Notes under the pieces: model-generated
What the model was told of the DNA's origin: nothing
What the model saw: the letters and a program-made list of their open reading frames with translations, nothing else
Database searches by the model: none
Shown here: positions 27,743 to 37,461 of the stretch, piece after piece
How positions within the stretch are numbered: the first letter of the stretch is position 1
Layout of the letters: the number at the start of each line of letters is the position of its first letter
Position numbers and translations under genes: made by a program
From: Variovorax sp. YR752
GTDB lineage: Bacteria > Pseudomonadota > Gammaproteobacteria > Burkholderiales > Burkholderiaceae_C
Length of the DNA stretch: 44,472 nt
Assembly (NCBI GenBank): GCA_945860785.1
Contig: CAMATD010000009.1
Location: 1-44,472 of the forward strand
Direction: 5' to 3'

Positions 27743-30492
27743 AATACGAAGAGGAACTGCCGGCGTTCGTGCCGGCCGATGCGCTGGAACGCGCGGTGCA
27801 CCAGGGCGACTTTGCGGCGATGCTCGCCAGCCTGCAGGCGATGTCCGCGGCCGAGCGCAAATCGCGCGTGGAATCGCTCGAAGGCATGGGCCGGCTCATG
27901 CGGTCCAGCCACTGGGCGGGCAGCCCGTACGCAAGGCAATGGGGCGGCGAGGCGCAAGTGGCGCAGTACCGCGCCCTGCAGGCAGCCACCGTCGTTTGCG
28001 GTCAGCCCAAGGACCTGCTGCTCCATGTCGATCGGCAAGCGGTGCTCGACCGCGACGCCTTCGCGGCGTTGTGCGCGCAGTTCGGCATCGATGCGCAGGT
28101 CTGGCGCGCCGGATTGCAGCAGGCGACCAACGCGCTGCTGCCCGCGTTCGCGCAGCGCATCGCCCCGGTGCAAAGCCTCGTAGCCGCCGGACTGATCGAT
28201 CGGCCCGAGAGCGACGACTACGCGATCGGCCTGATGGCACTGCCGCGCACGCTGCAGTGCCCGCGCACGATGGACGATCGGTTCGCAAGCGACCCAGGTC
28301 TCTATCAGGCGACGCTGAGGCTGTTCGACGTCGAAGGCACGGGCGAGCACAACCTGGCCGCGGTCGACAAGTACAACCATTCGCCGACGAGCTCGTGGTC
28401 GCACATCTTCCTCGGGGGCGTGGAGCGAGGCGAGTTCACGCGCACCCAGCTGCTCGACAAGACGCTCGCCACGCTGGAGCGCGACTGGCTGCAGTTCCGC
28501 GCGGGCTGGTTCTCGCGTTTCCACGAGTCGCTGGCGCCGACGGTGGCCGAGATGGCGCCCGTTTCCGCGCGCTACCTCGGCCTGTGCCAGAGCCGCATCC
28601 CGCCCACGGTGACGCTGGCGCTCGGCGCGCTGAAGACGCTGCAGGCGGCGGGGCATGTCGACGGGAAGACCCTGCTGGGCGGGCTGCAGCCGGTCTTCTA
28701 TTCGAGCGCCAAGGCCCAGGTCGACGCGGCGCTGAAACTGGCCGAGGCCGCGGTCAAGCGCGAACCCGCGCTGGCGCACGAGGCTTCGGCGGTTGCGCTG
28801 CACGGGCTGGTGCATGAAGCGGCCGACCTGCAGAAGAAGATCCTCGATCGGCTCAAGGCCTGGGGCATGAACGACGCGACCCGCACGGCGCTGGCGGCGC
28901 ATGCGCAGAGCGTGGCGATCGTGAACTGGCCGGCGCTCGTGGCCTTGACCGGCGATGCTTCCGCGGCTCCCGCACCCACCGTGCCGGTCGTCGAGTCGGT
29001 GCCGGCGGGAAGCGGTCCGCTCGATCCCGTGGACGCCAGCCGGGCATTGGCGCCGATTGACAAGCCGGCCGAACTGGTCGAGCGCCTCGCCTTCGTGCTG
29101 GAGAACGCGAGCGAAACCGACGAGCTGGAGCGTGTGCTCGAAGCGCTGGTCCGCATGGCGCCGCTGCCTCCGGCCGTGGCCAGGCAATGCGCACCGGTGG
29201 TGAAACGCGCTCGCAAGCTGCAGCAGGCCGAAGTGCCGAGCCGGCTCGCCCGGTTGCTGGTTTTCGTCACGAGCGGCGAGCGGTTGCCGGACCTTCGCGA
29301 TGGCCCGCATCGCAGCGGTCTGCAGAACCCACAGGCCGATGAGTTCCTGGCGCTGCGCGTGGACGATCTGGTGAATCAGGCCGCGAAGGGCTGGGGCCTC
29401 GCACCGCTGTCGTCGGCCACGCACGTGCGCGGGTTCGTCGATACGGCGGTTTTCATCGCGCGTGTCGCGGCGTACCGGGCACGTGGGGTCGAAGCGCCTT
29501 TGGGCGAGCAGGTGCGGGGTCTCCTGCGCCTGGCGCCGCCGGGCGATCGCGCGGCGGCCCTGCGCGAGCAGGCACGCCAGCTTGCCGATGCGCCGCTGGT
29601 GCGCGCGCTGCGCCATGCGCTGGGCGACGAGGGCATTGTTGTCGTCGCCAAGACCGAAGAAGCGAAGGCGCTGTTCGCCGCTGCGGCTCGCATCCGTCAC
29701 CCCGGTGGTGACGATGCGAACGGACCTGGCGCGGCGCGCCACGACTGGTCGGTGAAGGAAAGAAGCTGGACCAGCGAAGGCAAGACCTACGTGCACCACG
29801 ACCTGGTGCTGGCCTCCGCCAACGTGTCCGCGAGTACGCCGCCAGCGCTGATCGCCGTGCGCCTGGCCGGCGTGGAGGGCGCCCATGACGAGGCCCTGCT
29901 GCGCTACCTCGCCACGGTGCTGCCGTCGTCGCTGGAAAGCTTCTTCGCCGAGGGCTGCCGGCAGGTCGGCAACAACCTCGACTGGTGGGAGGCGCAGTGG
30001 CAAAACCGCGCGTACCTTGCGCCGCTGCTGGACCCCACGGTGCCTGTCACCGCCGCACAGCCGATGGCGGTGCTGCTGCTCGCGCTGGCGCTGGCCGGCA
30101 AGGAGCCCGGGCAGACCGCGCTTGCGGTCGATGCACTGGTTCAAGCCTTCACCGAAGGCCGACTCGACGTGCCCGCGCTGGGCGCGCAGCTGCGGGCGCT
30201 GCTGGCGTCGTCGCTCGTGATGGCCAAGCGCTGCAGCAAGAGTTTGCAGGCTGCAGTCCGCGCCGACGCACGGCTGGCCGCGCCGGTGTTCGACGTGCTC
30301 TGCGACATGCTGGCCGCCGATGCAGAGAATCCGCCCAAGGACCTGGCAGCGCTGATGGAGTTGCTGCTCGAACTCGCCCTGGGCTCGCAGCGCACACTGC
30401 CGTCATCGACGCGCGATGTGCTGGCGCGCCTGTCGCTGGGCGGCAAGGGCCGCGCGACGCAGAAGAGCCTGCTGGCCTTGCACCCCGCCTGA
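27739..30492 (+). CDS. Large alpha-helical protein, DUF6493-like, SWIM partner
   Basis: A 917-residue, mostly helical, repeat-like protein starting at ATG 27739 in an ATGA overlap with the SWIM gene. Visible blocks are YALQ-type N-terminal helices (PADALERAVHQGDFAAMLASLQAM), ATLRLFDVEGTGEHNLAAVDKYNHSPTSSWSHIFLGGVERGEF, ARYLGLCQSRIPPTVTLALGALKTLQ (HEAT-like), and a C-terminal part with NNLDWWEAQWQNRAYLAPLLDP. No transmembrane segment, nucleotide-binding or nuclease motif is evident. The DUF6493 assignment rests on the SWIM neighbour and general resemblance. Function is unknown. It is one of the longest genes here and is intact. Confidence 0.65.
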   Translation: MKYEEELPAFVPADALERAVHQGDFAAMLASLQAMSAAERKSRVESLEGMGRLMRSSHWAGSPYARQWGGEAQVAQYRALQAATVVCGQPKDLLLHVDRQAVLDRDAFAALCAQFGIDAQVWRAGLQQATNALLPAFAQRIAPVQSLVAAGLIDRPESDDYAIGLMALPRTLQCPRTMDDRFASDPGLYQATLRLFDVEGTGEHNLAAVDKYNHSPTSSWSHIFLGGVERGEFTRTQLLDKTLATLERDWLQFRAGWFSRFHESLAPTVAEMAPVSARYLGLCQSRIPPTVTLALGALKTLQAAGHVDGKTLLGGLQPVFYSSAKAQVDAALKLAEAAVKREPALAHEASAVALHGLVHEAADLQKKILDRLKAWGMNDATRTALAAHAQSVAIVNWPALVALTGDASAAPAPTVPVVESVPAGSGPLDPVDASRALAPIDKPAELVERLAFVLENASETDELERVLEALVRMAPLPPAVARQCAPVVKRARKLQQAEVPSRLARLLVFVTSGERLPDLRDGPHRSGLQNPQADEFLALRVDDLVNQAAKGWGLAPLSSATHVRGFVDTAVFIARVAAYRARGVEAPLGEQVRGLLRLAPPGDRAAALREQARQLADAPLVRALRHALGDEGIVVVAKTEEAKALFAAAARIRHPGGDDANGPGAARHDWSVKERSWTSEGKTYVHHDLVLASANVSASTPPALIAVRLAGVEGAHDEALLRYLATVLPSSLESFFAEGCRQVGNNLDWWEAQWQNRAYLAPLLDPTVPVTAAQPMAVLLLALALAGKEPGQTALAVDALVQAFTEGRLDVPALGAQLRALLASSLVMAKRCSKSLQAAVRADARLAAPVFDVLCDMLAADAENPPKDLAALMELLLELALGSQRTLPSSTRDVLARLSLGGKGRATQKSLLALHPA

Positions 30493-30520
30493 AATTTCCC
30501 GATCCCTTCTGGAGCCATGA

Positions 30521-31380
30521 ATGCAACGCAGTGATTTCCGCTTTTTCCACCGCCTGCGCGTGCGCTGGGCCGAAGTCGACATGCAGAAGATCGTCTTCAA
30601 CGCGCACTACCTGATGTACTTCGACACCGCCATGTCCGACTACTGGCGCGCGATGGCGCTGCCCTACGAAGAAGCGATGCATGCGTTGGGCGGCGACCTT
30701 TATGTGCGCAAGGCCACGATCGACTTTCGCGCCTCGGCGCGCATGGACGACGTGATCGACGTGGGCATGAAGTGCGCACGCATCGGCAACTCGTCGATCA
30801 TCTTCGAGGGCGCGCTGTTCCGGCAGGACCAGTACCTCGTGGGCTGCGAGCTGGTCTACGTGTTCGCCGATCCGGCCACGCAGACGTCGAAGCCGGTGCC
30901 TGCCGCATTGCGCGAGACGCTCACCGGCTTCGAGGCCGGCGAGTCGATGCGCACTGTCGAGACGGGTGACTGGGCCACGCTGGGCGAAGGCGCGAGCGCC
31001 TTGCGACGTGCCGTGTTCATCGAGGAACAGAACATCCCGATGGAGCTGGAGTGGGACGCGCACGACGCCATGGTGCTGCATGCGGTGGCCCGCAACTGCG
31101 TCGGGCAGGTCATTGCCACCGCGCGCCTGCTGCCCGCCGAGGATGGCGTCTCGCACATCGGCCGCGTGGCGGTGCATCGCAACCTGCGCAGCGGCGGACA
31201 TGGCGCTGCGGTGATGCAGGTGCTCGAAGAAGCGGCCAAGGCGCGCGGCGACCGCGAGGTGGCGCTGAATGCGCAGCGCAGCGCCGAACGCTTCTATGCG
31301 CGCCTGGGCTACGTGCCGCACGGCGCGCCCTTCGAGGAAGCCGGCATCCCGCACATCGAGTGCGCCGGTCGCTGCGCTGA
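30521..31380 (+). pseudogene. Acyl-CoA thioesterase-GNAT fusion, frameshift near the stop
   Basis: The N-terminal half is a YbgC/FadM-like hotdog thioesterase (VRWAEVDMQKIVFNAHYLMYFDTAM, with the catalytic Asp in EVD; FRASARMDDVIDVGMKCARIGNSSIIFEG). The C-terminal half is a GNAT acetyltransferase (ALRRAVFIEEQNIPMELEWD, IGRVAVHRNLRSGGHGAAVMQVLEE as the acetyl-CoA loop, AERFYARLGYVPHG). The frame runs past the expected end into antisense of the next gene, to 32278. Inserting one A at ATCGAG-TGCGCC (about 31360) restores HIEMRRSLR and a stop at 31378-31380. Fusions of these two domains occur in Betaproteobacteria. Only the last few residues are affected. Confidence 0.85.
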
Positions 31381-31394
31381 GCCTGCTCGCTCAG
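31377..31394. terminator. Hairpin shared by two convergent gene ends
   Basis: CTGAGC (31377-31382) and GCTCAG (31389-31394) form a short stem with a six-base loop that contains or abuts both stop codons. There is no T-run on either side, so it is at best a weak bidirectional terminator. Confidence 0.35.
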
Positions 31395-32296
31395 TAGCGG
31401 CTGGGCGGGTCCGGCACGTAGCCGGAGTCCGAGCCCGGGAAGGGCGACGGGCCTGCCGGACTTGGCCAGCGCGGCGTGGGCGGCAGCGGGATCACACCCG
31501 CGGCGATGAGGTTCTCGCGGCTGTCGTAGCGGATGCGGACCACCTCGTCGGGCGTCGACTGGGCGCGCTCGAAGGTGGTCTTGCTGACGTACGAGGTCTC
31601 GCGGCGGCCGTGGGCCGTGCCCAGGCTCGGACTCGGCGCTTGCTGGCGCGCGATGCTGCCGGCGGGCGCTTCGGCAGCGGCCGCGCTTTCAGCGGGAGCG
31701 GCCTTGGCCCTTGCATCGCTCTGGGAGGACGACTCGTTGCGTTCGCGTTCACCACCGTAGCCGTATCTATCGCGACGCGGATACGGCGTGATGGGTGGCG
31801 GGGGCGGCACCGGCACGTTCTCGCGGAACATCGCGACACCGATCACACCCACGTCGTCCGGCCGGCCCGTGCGGCTGGCGTAGGAGTTGCCGGCCGAGGC
31901 GAATTCGAAAGCCGCGATCTGCGAATCGCTCTTGCGCCAGCCCGTGATGTCGCTGCGCTCGCGTCCGCTGAAAACGTAGCCGTTCTGCCCGATGCCTGCG
32001 GTCTCGCCGGTGACGACATTGACGCCGTCCACCGACATCACGGCCATGATGCGTTCGCCCATCGCATTGCGCGCCCGGATGGCGTAGCGCGCGCCGGGGC
32101 GGCCGGCCACCCAGTATTCGCCGCGATGGTTGTAGATCGGCAACTCGGCGCCGCTGGTGCGGTCGACGATGCTGATCTGCATCAGCGAGCCGATGCGGCT
32201 GGAGGTGTAGGGCGGCGCGAAGGGCCGGGCCGGGCTTTCCGCGCAGGCCGACAACGCGGTCAGAGCCAGGACGGTTGAAAAGAGTCTGCGCTTCAT
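31391..32296 (-). CDS. Putative lipoprotein with Pro- and Ala-rich tail
   Basis: A 301-residue secreted protein with signal and lipobox LSAC (TVLALTALSACAES). The first half is a compact beta-rich domain (IGSLMQISIVDRTSGAELPIYNHRGEYWVAGRPGARYAIRARNAMGERIMAVMSVDGVNVVTGE...GYVFSGRERSDITGWRKS), followed by a low-complexity Pro/Ser/Ala segment and a VRIRYDSRENLIAAGVIP end. The C-terminal tail is rich in PSP and likely flexible. The family is not named here; function unknown. ATG 32296 is the first start giving a signal peptide. Confidence 0.75.
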   Translation of the reverse strand: MKRRLFSTVLALTALSACAESPARPFAPPYTSSRIGSLMQISIVDRTSGAELPIYNHRGEYWVAGRPGARYAIRARNAMGERIMAVMSVDGVNVVTGETAGIGQNGYVFSGRERSDITGWRKSDSQIAAFEFASAGNSYASRTGRPDDVGVIGVAMFRENVPVPPPPPITPYPRRDRYGYGGERERNESSSQSDARAKAAPAESAAAAEAPAGSIARQQAPSPSLGTAHGRRETSYVSKTTFERAQSTPDEVVRIRYDSRENLIAAGVIPLPPTPRWPSPAGPSPFPGSDSGYVPDPPSRY

Positions 32297-32361
32297 GGTG
32301 TCTTCCTTGCCAGGAGTTGATCGGTGAAGGCTTCTACGGCGCAGCATCGAAGGCAGGATTA

Positions 32362-32431
32362 AAGACGCGCAAAAAAAAATGGCGCCATCGAAGAGATGGC
32401 CCCCAACGCCCTCTTGGTCAGGGCGTTGGGG
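32362..32431 (-). terminator. Tandem terminator structure after ygfZ
   Basis: On the minus strand, just past the ygfZ stop, a perfect 12-bp stem forms from 32401-32412 (CCCCAACGCCCT on the plus strand) and 32420-32431 with a seven-base loop. It is followed by a second stem (GCCATC...GATGGC) and GGCGCCAT ahead of nine T. The pair forms a strong intrinsic terminator for ygfZ. Confidence 0.8.
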
Positions 32432-32441
32432 GTCCAGAAAA

Positions 32442-33398
32442 TCAGATGTCTTCGAGCAGGGGGTAGGGCAGGGGTTCGACCGTGAGCGCCGGCCCGTCGG
32501 CCGCACCGGCGTGCAAGCCGCCGGCCTCGAGCGCGGCGATCTGCATCGAGATCAGTGCGGCCCAGCCGCCGCCGGGTGCCGGCGCAGCTTGCGCCACGGT
32601 GCCTACCGGTTGCCCGGCGTCGCCGCCGGCGAACACTTCCTGTCCGGCCGCCACGGTCGCGTCGGCCTGGACGAGGTAGGTGCGCCGCTTCAGCGTGCCG
32701 CGGAACTGGCTGCGCGCCACGATCTCCTGGCCGGGGTAGCAGCCCTTCTTGAAGTTCACGCCGCCCACGGATTCGTAATTGATCATCTGCGGCACGAAGG
32801 CTTCGATGATCGGCGTGGTCAGGGTCACGATGCCGCTGCGGACCTCGCTCCATTGCCACAGTTCCACGTCGAGCGCCGGGCCAGCCGGTGCGGCATGGTC
32901 GATCGGGGCGATCCAGAGCGCGCGCGGCACGCCGTCGGCCGGGTACAGCGAGACCGCGCTGATGCCGTCGCCGACGGCCGTGCGCTGGCCAGGGGGCGTG
33001 GCCGCGTCGAGGCCATTGGCAGTGAGCGCGGTGCCCGCCAGGCCGTACAGCGCGAACTGGTCGGTGGCATCGGTGAGCTTGACCTTGGCGCGCAGCACAT
33101 ACATCGACAGGCGCTTGAGCGTGGCGGCGAGGATGTCGCGGCTGCACACCAGCAGGATCAGTTCGGGTTGCGGCCGGATGCCGATGAAGCTCGCGATCAC
33201 GCGGCCCTTGGCCGTGCAGAGCGCGGCCAGGCGGGCTTCGGTGGCGCCGAGCAGGGAGAAATCCTGGGTCAGCTGTCCGTGGAGGAAGCTGGCGGCATCG
33301 AGGCCTTCGGCGCGAATCACGCCGAGGGGGCCGGATTGGCCGGGCTGGCCGGATTGGGAGAGGGCGGCGGTCACCCCATTGAGAACGACTGTGGTCAT
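32442..33398 (-). CDS. ygfZ: tRNA-modifying/Fe-S assembly protein YgfZ
   Basis: A 318-residue folate-binding protein of the GcvT-like fold, which in E. coli supports iron-sulfur enzymes such as MiaB. The hallmark K-G-C-Y-x-G-Q-E motif is present (NFKKGCYPGQEIVARSQFRG). The N-terminal DAASFLHGQLTQDFS is also typical. ATG 33398 is used; a longer frame exists upstream but overlaps the mltG promoter region. Divergent from mltG, as in other Burkholderiales. Intact. Confidence 0.93.
   Translation of the reverse strand: MTTVVLNGVTAALSQSGQPGQSGPLGVIRAEGLDAASFLHGQLTQDFSLLGATEARLAALCTAKGRVIASFIGIRPQPELILLVCSRDILAATLKRLSMYVLRAKVKLTDATDQFALYGLAGTALTANGLDAATPPGQRTAVGDGISAVSLYPADGVPRALWIAPIDHAAPAGPALDVELWQWSEVRSGIVTLTTPIIEAFVPQMINYESVGGVNFKKGCYPGQEIVARSQFRGTLKRRTYLVQADATVAAGQEVFAGGDAGQPVGTVAQAAPAPGGGWAALISMQIAALEAGGLHAGAADGPALTVEPLPYPLLEDI
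32461..32473 (+). promoter_or_regulatory. Two overlapping KOPS (FtsK-orienting) sequences
   Basis: GGGTAGGG (32461-32468) and GGGCAGGG (32466-32473) match GGGNAGGG and point rightwards, towards the dif-like site at 38883. Further matches in the same orientation were found at 6358-6365, 31437-31444 and 34884-34891. No opposite match was noticed to the left of the dif-like site, though the scan was by eye. Confidence 0.45.
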
Positions 33399-33487
33399 CG
33401 CTGAATTATCATGGTCGAGCCTGTTCCTTCGGTGCGGTAGGGACTCCCTTCTATTTCTCCGTCTTTCCAACGCTTCCCATCGGATTC

Positions 33488-34519
33488 GTGCGCAGCTTCT
33501 TTCTTACGATCTTCCTGCTCGCCGCCCTGGCTGCGCTCGCGCTCGGCGCCGGTGGTCTCTGGTGGGTGCACCAGCCTCTCAAGATGTCGGCCGCGAGCGC
33601 CGATCTCTCCGTGGAGCCCGGCACCACGCCACGCGGCATTGCGCAGGCGGTGGCCGATACGGGCGTCGATGTGCAGCCGCAGCTGCTCTACCTGTGGTTC
33701 CGCGTCTCGGGCCAGGACCGCCAGATGCGCGCCGGCAGCTACGAGCTGGAACGCGGCGTCACGCCCAAGCTGCTGCTCAACATCCTGGTGCGCGGCGAAG
33801 AGGCCACGCGCAGCCTGGTGCTGGTCGAGGGCTGGAACATCCGCCAAGTGCGCGCCGCGCTGGGCAAGGCCGAGCAGCTCAAGCCCGAAAGCGTGGGTCT
33901 GACCGACGAGGCGCTGATGGCAAAGCTCGGCAAGCCGGGCCTGCACCCCGAGGGGCGCTTCTTCCCGGACACCTACACCTACTCGAAAGGCTCGACCGAC
34001 ATCGCCCTGCTGCAGCGGGCCATGCGCGCCATGGACAAGAAGCTCGAAGCCGCCTGGGCCGCGCGGGTCGCGCGGCCCGCCGATTTACCGATCAAATCGG
34101 CCGATGAGGCGCTTATTTTTGCCAGTATTGTCGAAAAGGAGACAGGAAAGGCCAACGACCGCGCCGAGATCGCCGCCGTCTTCACCAACCGCCTGCGCAT
34201 CGGCATGCCGTTGCAGACCGACCCGACGGTGATCTACGGCCTGGGCACCGCCTTCGACGGCAACCTGCGCAAGAAGGACCTGCAGGCCGACACCCCCTGG
34301 AACACTTACACCCGCGGCGGCCTGCCGCCCACGCCGATTGCCATGCCCGGCAAGGCAGCGCTGCTGGCGGCCGTGCAGCCGGCGCAGAGCAAGTCGCTGT
34401 ATTTCGTTTCGCGCGGCGACGGCACCAGCCAGTTCAGCAGCTCACTCGACGACCACAATCGTGCGGTCAACCGCTATCAACGCGGTGGCGGCGACTCCAA
34501 ACCCAAGGCGACGCAATGA
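33488..34519 (+). CDS. mltG: Endolytic murein transglycosylase MltG
   Basis: A 343-residue inner-membrane lytic transglycosylase that cleaves nascent glycan strands. One N-terminal transmembrane segment ([24 protein letters not shown]) is followed by a LysM-like part ([17 protein letters not shown]). The YceG domain has [17 protein letters not shown], the catalytic Glu in [10 protein letters not shown], and [19 protein letters not shown] with [20 protein letters not shown]. The start is GTG 33488. The stop overlaps tmk (ATGA). Confidence 0.95.
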   Translation: MRSFFLTIFLLAALAALALGAGGLWWVHQPLKMSAASADLSVEPGTTPRGIAQAVADTGVDVQPQLLYLWFRVSGQDRQMRAGSYELERGVTPKLLLNILVRGEEATRSLVLVEGWNIRQVRAALGKAEQLKPESVGLTDEALMAKLGKPGLHPEGRFFPDTYTYSKGSTDIALLQRAMRAMDKKLEAAWAARVARPADLPIKSADEALIFASIVEKETGKANDRAEIAAVFTNRLRIGMPLQTDPTVIYGLGTAFDGNLRKKDLQADTPWNTYTRGGLPPTPIAMPGKAALLAAVQPAQSKSLYFVSRGDGTSQFSSSLDDHNRAVNRYQRGGGDSKPKATQ

Positions 34520-35172
34520 GCGATGGTCTGTTTCTGACGCTGGAAGGCATCGATGGGGCCGGCAAGTCGAGCCACCTCGATGCGATGGAAGCGCTGTTCA
34601 AGGCACAGGGCCGAACCGTCGTGCGCACGCGCGAACCCGGCGGCACGCCGCTGGCTGAAACGCTGCGTGGACTGATCCTCGAGCAGCCGATGGACCCGCT
34701 CACCGAATCGCTGCTGGTGTTCGCAGCGCGGCGCGACCACATCGTGCAGGTCATCGAGCCGGCGCTCGCGCGCGGCGACCTGGTGCTGTGCGACCGTTTC
34801 ACCGATGCCACCTTCGCCTACCAGGGCGCAGGGCGCGGCTTCGATGCGAAGGTGCTGTCGACGCTGGAGCAATGGGCGCAAGGGGGCAGGGCTGCAGGGC
34901 TGCTTCAGCCGCACATCACGCTGTGGTTCGACCTGGCCCCCGAGATCGCCGCGCAACGGCTTGCCGGCGCGCGCGTGCCCGACAAGTTCGAAGCGCAACC
35001 CGTCGAGTTTTTCCGCCGCGTGGCACAGGGCTATGAAGACCGCGCGACCGCCGATGCGCAACGCTTCGTGCGCATCGACGCCAGCCAGGCGCGCGACCAG
35101 GTCTGGCAGCAGATCAAAACGGCCTTGCTGGCGCGCGCCGTCCTGGCGCCGCACAGCGGAGCGGCACGATGA
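34516..35172 (+). CDS. tmk: Thymidylate kinase
   Basis: A 218-residue kinase that phosphorylates dTMP to dTDP. The P-loop is [10 protein letters not shown]; the dTMP-binding [11 protein letters not shown] is followed by [16 protein letters not shown] (the DR-Y type motif). The downstream [16 protein letters not shown] block precedes a variable lid, and the C-terminus has RFVRIDASQ. It overlaps mltG and holB by four bases on each side (ATGA), so the three are translated as one unit. Intact. Confidence 0.97.
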   Translation: MSDGLFLTLEGIDGAGKSSHLDAMEALFKAQGRTVVRTREPGGTPLAETLRGLILEQPMDPLTESLLVFAARRDHIVQVIEPALARGDLVLCDRFTDATFAYQGAGRGFDAKVLSTLEQWAQGGRAAGLLQPHITLWFDLAPEIAAQRLAGARVPDKFEAQPVEFFRRVAQGYEDRATADAQRFVRIDASQARDQVWQQIKTALLARAVLAPHSGAAR

Positions 35173-36182
35173 GCATCCCGGCACTCACGCCCTGGCTGCG
35201 CCAGCCGCTCGCGGAACTGCTGCGCCAACGCGGCCACGCCTGGCTGCTGCAAGGCCCGTCCGGCATCGGCCAATATGAACTCGCGCTGGCACTCGCAGCC
35301 GCCTGGTTGTGCGAGCAACCGGAAGAGGGCGGTACCGCCTGCGGCCATTGCCCGAGCTGCCACGCCATCGAGGTTCGCACCCATGCCGATTTGTGCGTGC
35401 TGATGCCCGAAGTCGCGATGCAGGAACTGGGATGGCCGCTCGATGAAAAGGCGCAGGCCGACATCGACGACAAGAAGCGCAAGCCCAGCCGCGAGATCCG
35501 CGTCGAGGCGATGCGCGACGCGGTCGGCTTTGCCCAGCGCACCAGCGCGCGCGGCCGCGGCAAGGTGGTGCTTGTGTATCCGGCCGAGCGCATGAACACC
35601 ATCACCGCCAACGCGCTGCTCAAGACGCTCGAGGAGCCGGTCGGCGACGTGCGCTTCGTGCTCGCCAGCGAAGCGGCGTGGCAATTGCTGCCGACCATCC
35701 GCAGCCGCTGCCTGGGCTTCACGCTGCCATGGCCCGAAACGGCCGAGGCCGAAACCTGGCTCGCCGCGCAGGACGTGCCCGCCGCCGACGCAGCCGCCTT
35801 GTTGCGCGCTGCCGGTGGACGCCCCAGCGATGCCTTGCGGCTGGCGCGTTCCGGGCAGTCGCCCAAGGCGTGGTCGTTGCTGCCCAAGGCCATTTCGCGC
35901 GGCGATGTGGGCGCCCTGGCGGACCACGCACCGGCCCAGGCCGTCGGCGCGCTGCAGAAGCTTTGCCACGACCTGATGGCCGTCGGCAACGGTGCAGAGC
36001 CACGTTTTTTCGAGGTCGCCGACTTGCCCGCGGCGCCGTCGCGGCTGGCTTTGGCCCGCTGGTCGAAATCACTCTCGAATGCCGCGAGAACCGCGGAACA
36101 CCCCTTCAATGCGGGCCTCATGCTCGAAGCGCTTGTGAGCGAAGCGCGAAGCACCCTAAACTCAGCCGCTCGTCGCCCATGA
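35169..36182 (+). CDS. holB: DNA polymerase III delta-prime subunit
   Basis: A 337-residue clamp-loader subunit of the AAA+ fold. The P-loop-like site is degenerate ([13 protein letters not shown], lacking the catalytic Lys), as normal for delta-prime. A zinc module follows ([20 protein letters not shown]). Sensor and helix regions are [38 protein letters not shown] and [14 protein letters not shown]. It overlaps tmk upstream and pilZ downstream by ATGA. Intact. Confidence 0.95.
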   Translation: MSIPALTPWLRQPLAELLRQRGHAWLLQGPSGIGQYELALALAAAWLCEQPEEGGTACGHCPSCHAIEVRTHADLCVLMPEVAMQELGWPLDEKAQADIDDKKRKPSREIRVEAMRDAVGFAQRTSARGRGKVVLVYPAERMNTITANALLKTLEEPVGDVRFVLASEAAWQLLPTIRSRCLGFTLPWPETAEAETWLAAQDVPAADAAALLRAAGGRPSDALRLARSGQSPKAWSLLPKAISRGDVGALADHAPAQAVGALQKLCHDLMAVGNGAEPRFFEVADLPAAPSRLALARWSKSLSNAARTAEHPFNAGLMLEALVSEARSTLNSAARRP

Positions 36183-36567
36183 ACCAACCTGCCGCCCCCG
36201 CCGCTGCGCCTGCAGCCTCCACACCCTCCCGGCCGAGCGTCATCCAGCTCGCCATCAAGGAGAAGGGTGTGCTCTATGTGCGGCGTACATCCCGCTCTTT
36301 GCCGAGGGTGGCCTCTTCATTCCGACCACGCGCGAATACCGCCTGGGAGACGACGTCTACGTGCTGCTGACGCTGCCCGAAGACCCGCAGCGCTACCCGG
36401 TGGCCGGCAAGGTCGCCTGGATCACGCCGGCACGTGCCGCCGGCAATCGGGCGCCCGGCGTGGGCATCCGGTTTCCTTCCGACGAAAAATCGCGCCAGCT
36501 CAAGGCGCGCATCGAAGCGGCGCTTGGCGGCTCGATGGCGTCCGACCGCCCCACCCAAACCATTTGA
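36179..36567 (+). pseudogene. pilZ: PilZ-domain type IV pilus protein, frameshifted
   Basis: The start ATG 36179 overlaps the holB stop (ATGA). The first frame reads [14 protein letters not shown]...VIQLAIKEKGVLY and shifts near 36280. The second continues AYIPLFAEGGLFIPTTREYRLGDDVYVLLTLPEDPQRYPVAGKVAWITPA and GVGIRF to TGA 36567. The IPLFAEGGLFIPT and D-V-Y-V-LL pieces are diagnostic of the PilZ required for type IV pilus assembly, and gene order holB-pilZ-tatD confirms it. One missing base in TATGTGCGGCGTAC explains the shift. Repaired length is about 129 residues. Loss would abolish twitching motility. Confidence 0.88.
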
Positions 36568-36654
36568 GTTTTCCGTCGTCCTCGTGACGCGGAACTCCGT
36601 GCACGGCGCCACCCCACACATGTGACAGGTGCGCCGACTTCACCGCCATTTCCG

Positions 36655-37461
36655 ATGTTCACAGACTCCCATTGCCACCTGACCTTCCCTGAGTTCGCGG
36701 ACCAGATGCCGCAGATCCGCGCGGCCATGGCCGCGGCCAAGGTCGATCGCGCCTTGTGCATCTGCACCAAGCTCGAGGAATTCGACGACGTGCAGGCCCT
36801 GGCCGCCAGCTACAACAACTTCTGGGCCAGCGTGGGCGTGCACCCCGACAACGAGGACATCGCTGAGCCCAGCGTCGAAGACCTGGTGCGGCTCGCCGCC
36901 AGGCCGCGCGTGGTGGCCATTGGCGAGACCGGCCTCGACTACTACCAGATGGAAGAGCGCAAGGGCAGCCGCAGCATCGCCGACATGGAATGGCAGCGCG
37001 ACCGCTTTCGCGTGCACATCCGCGCCGCCCAGCAGACCCGCAAGCCGCTCATCATCCACACTCGCGAGGCTTCAGCCGACACGCTGGCGATCCTCAGGGA
37101 GGAGGGCGAAGACGGCTCCGTTGGCGCAGCAGGCGGCGTGTTCCATTGCTTCACCGAAACCGCCGAGGTGGCACGCGCGGCGCTCGACCTGGGTTTCTAC
37201 ATTTCGTTCTCCGGCATCCTAACTTTCAAGAAGGCGCAGGACCTGCGCGACGTGGCGGCTTTCGTGCCGCTCGACCGCATGCTGATCGAGACGGACAGCC
37301 CCTACCTGGCGCCCGTGCCGTATCGCGGCAAGACCAACAATCCGTCGTACGTGCCCTTCGTGGCACAGCAGATCGCCGAGCTGAGGAAACTGCCCGTAGA
37401 GGCAATCGCCAAGGCCACGAGCGACAACTTCGAAACATTATTCAGGGACGTCAAATCATGA
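36655..37461 (+). CDS. tatD: TatD-family metal-dependent DNase
   Basis: A 268-residue TIM-barrel hydrolase (ATG 36655; a GTG 33 bases upstream would add 11 residues). The metal-binding FTDSHCHL starts the protein. Other ligands and blocks are VGVHPDNE, IGETGLDYY, PLIIHTREA, GVFHCFTE and LIETDSPYLAP. It is a 3'-to-5' exonuclease or repair-related DNase in other bacteria. Its stop overlaps the ankyrin gene start (ATGA). Intact. Confidence 0.95.
   Translation: MFTDSHCHLTFPEFADQMPQIRAAMAAAKVDRALCICTKLEEFDDVQALAASYNNFWASVGVHPDNEDIAEPSVEDLVRLAARPRVVAIGETGLDYYQMEERKGSRSIADMEWQRDRFRVHIRAAQQTRKPLIIHTREASADTLAILREEGEDGSVGAAGGVFHCFTETAEVARAALDLGFYISFSGILTFKKAQDLRDVAAFVPLDRMLIETDSPYLAPVPYRGKTNNPSYVPFVAQQIAELRKLPVEAIAKATSDNFETLFRDVKS

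Noticed and set aside
27658..30144. An 828-codon open frame on the minus strand
   Set aside because: It is the antisense shadow of the DUF6493-like gene, His/Arg/Gln-rich without domains.
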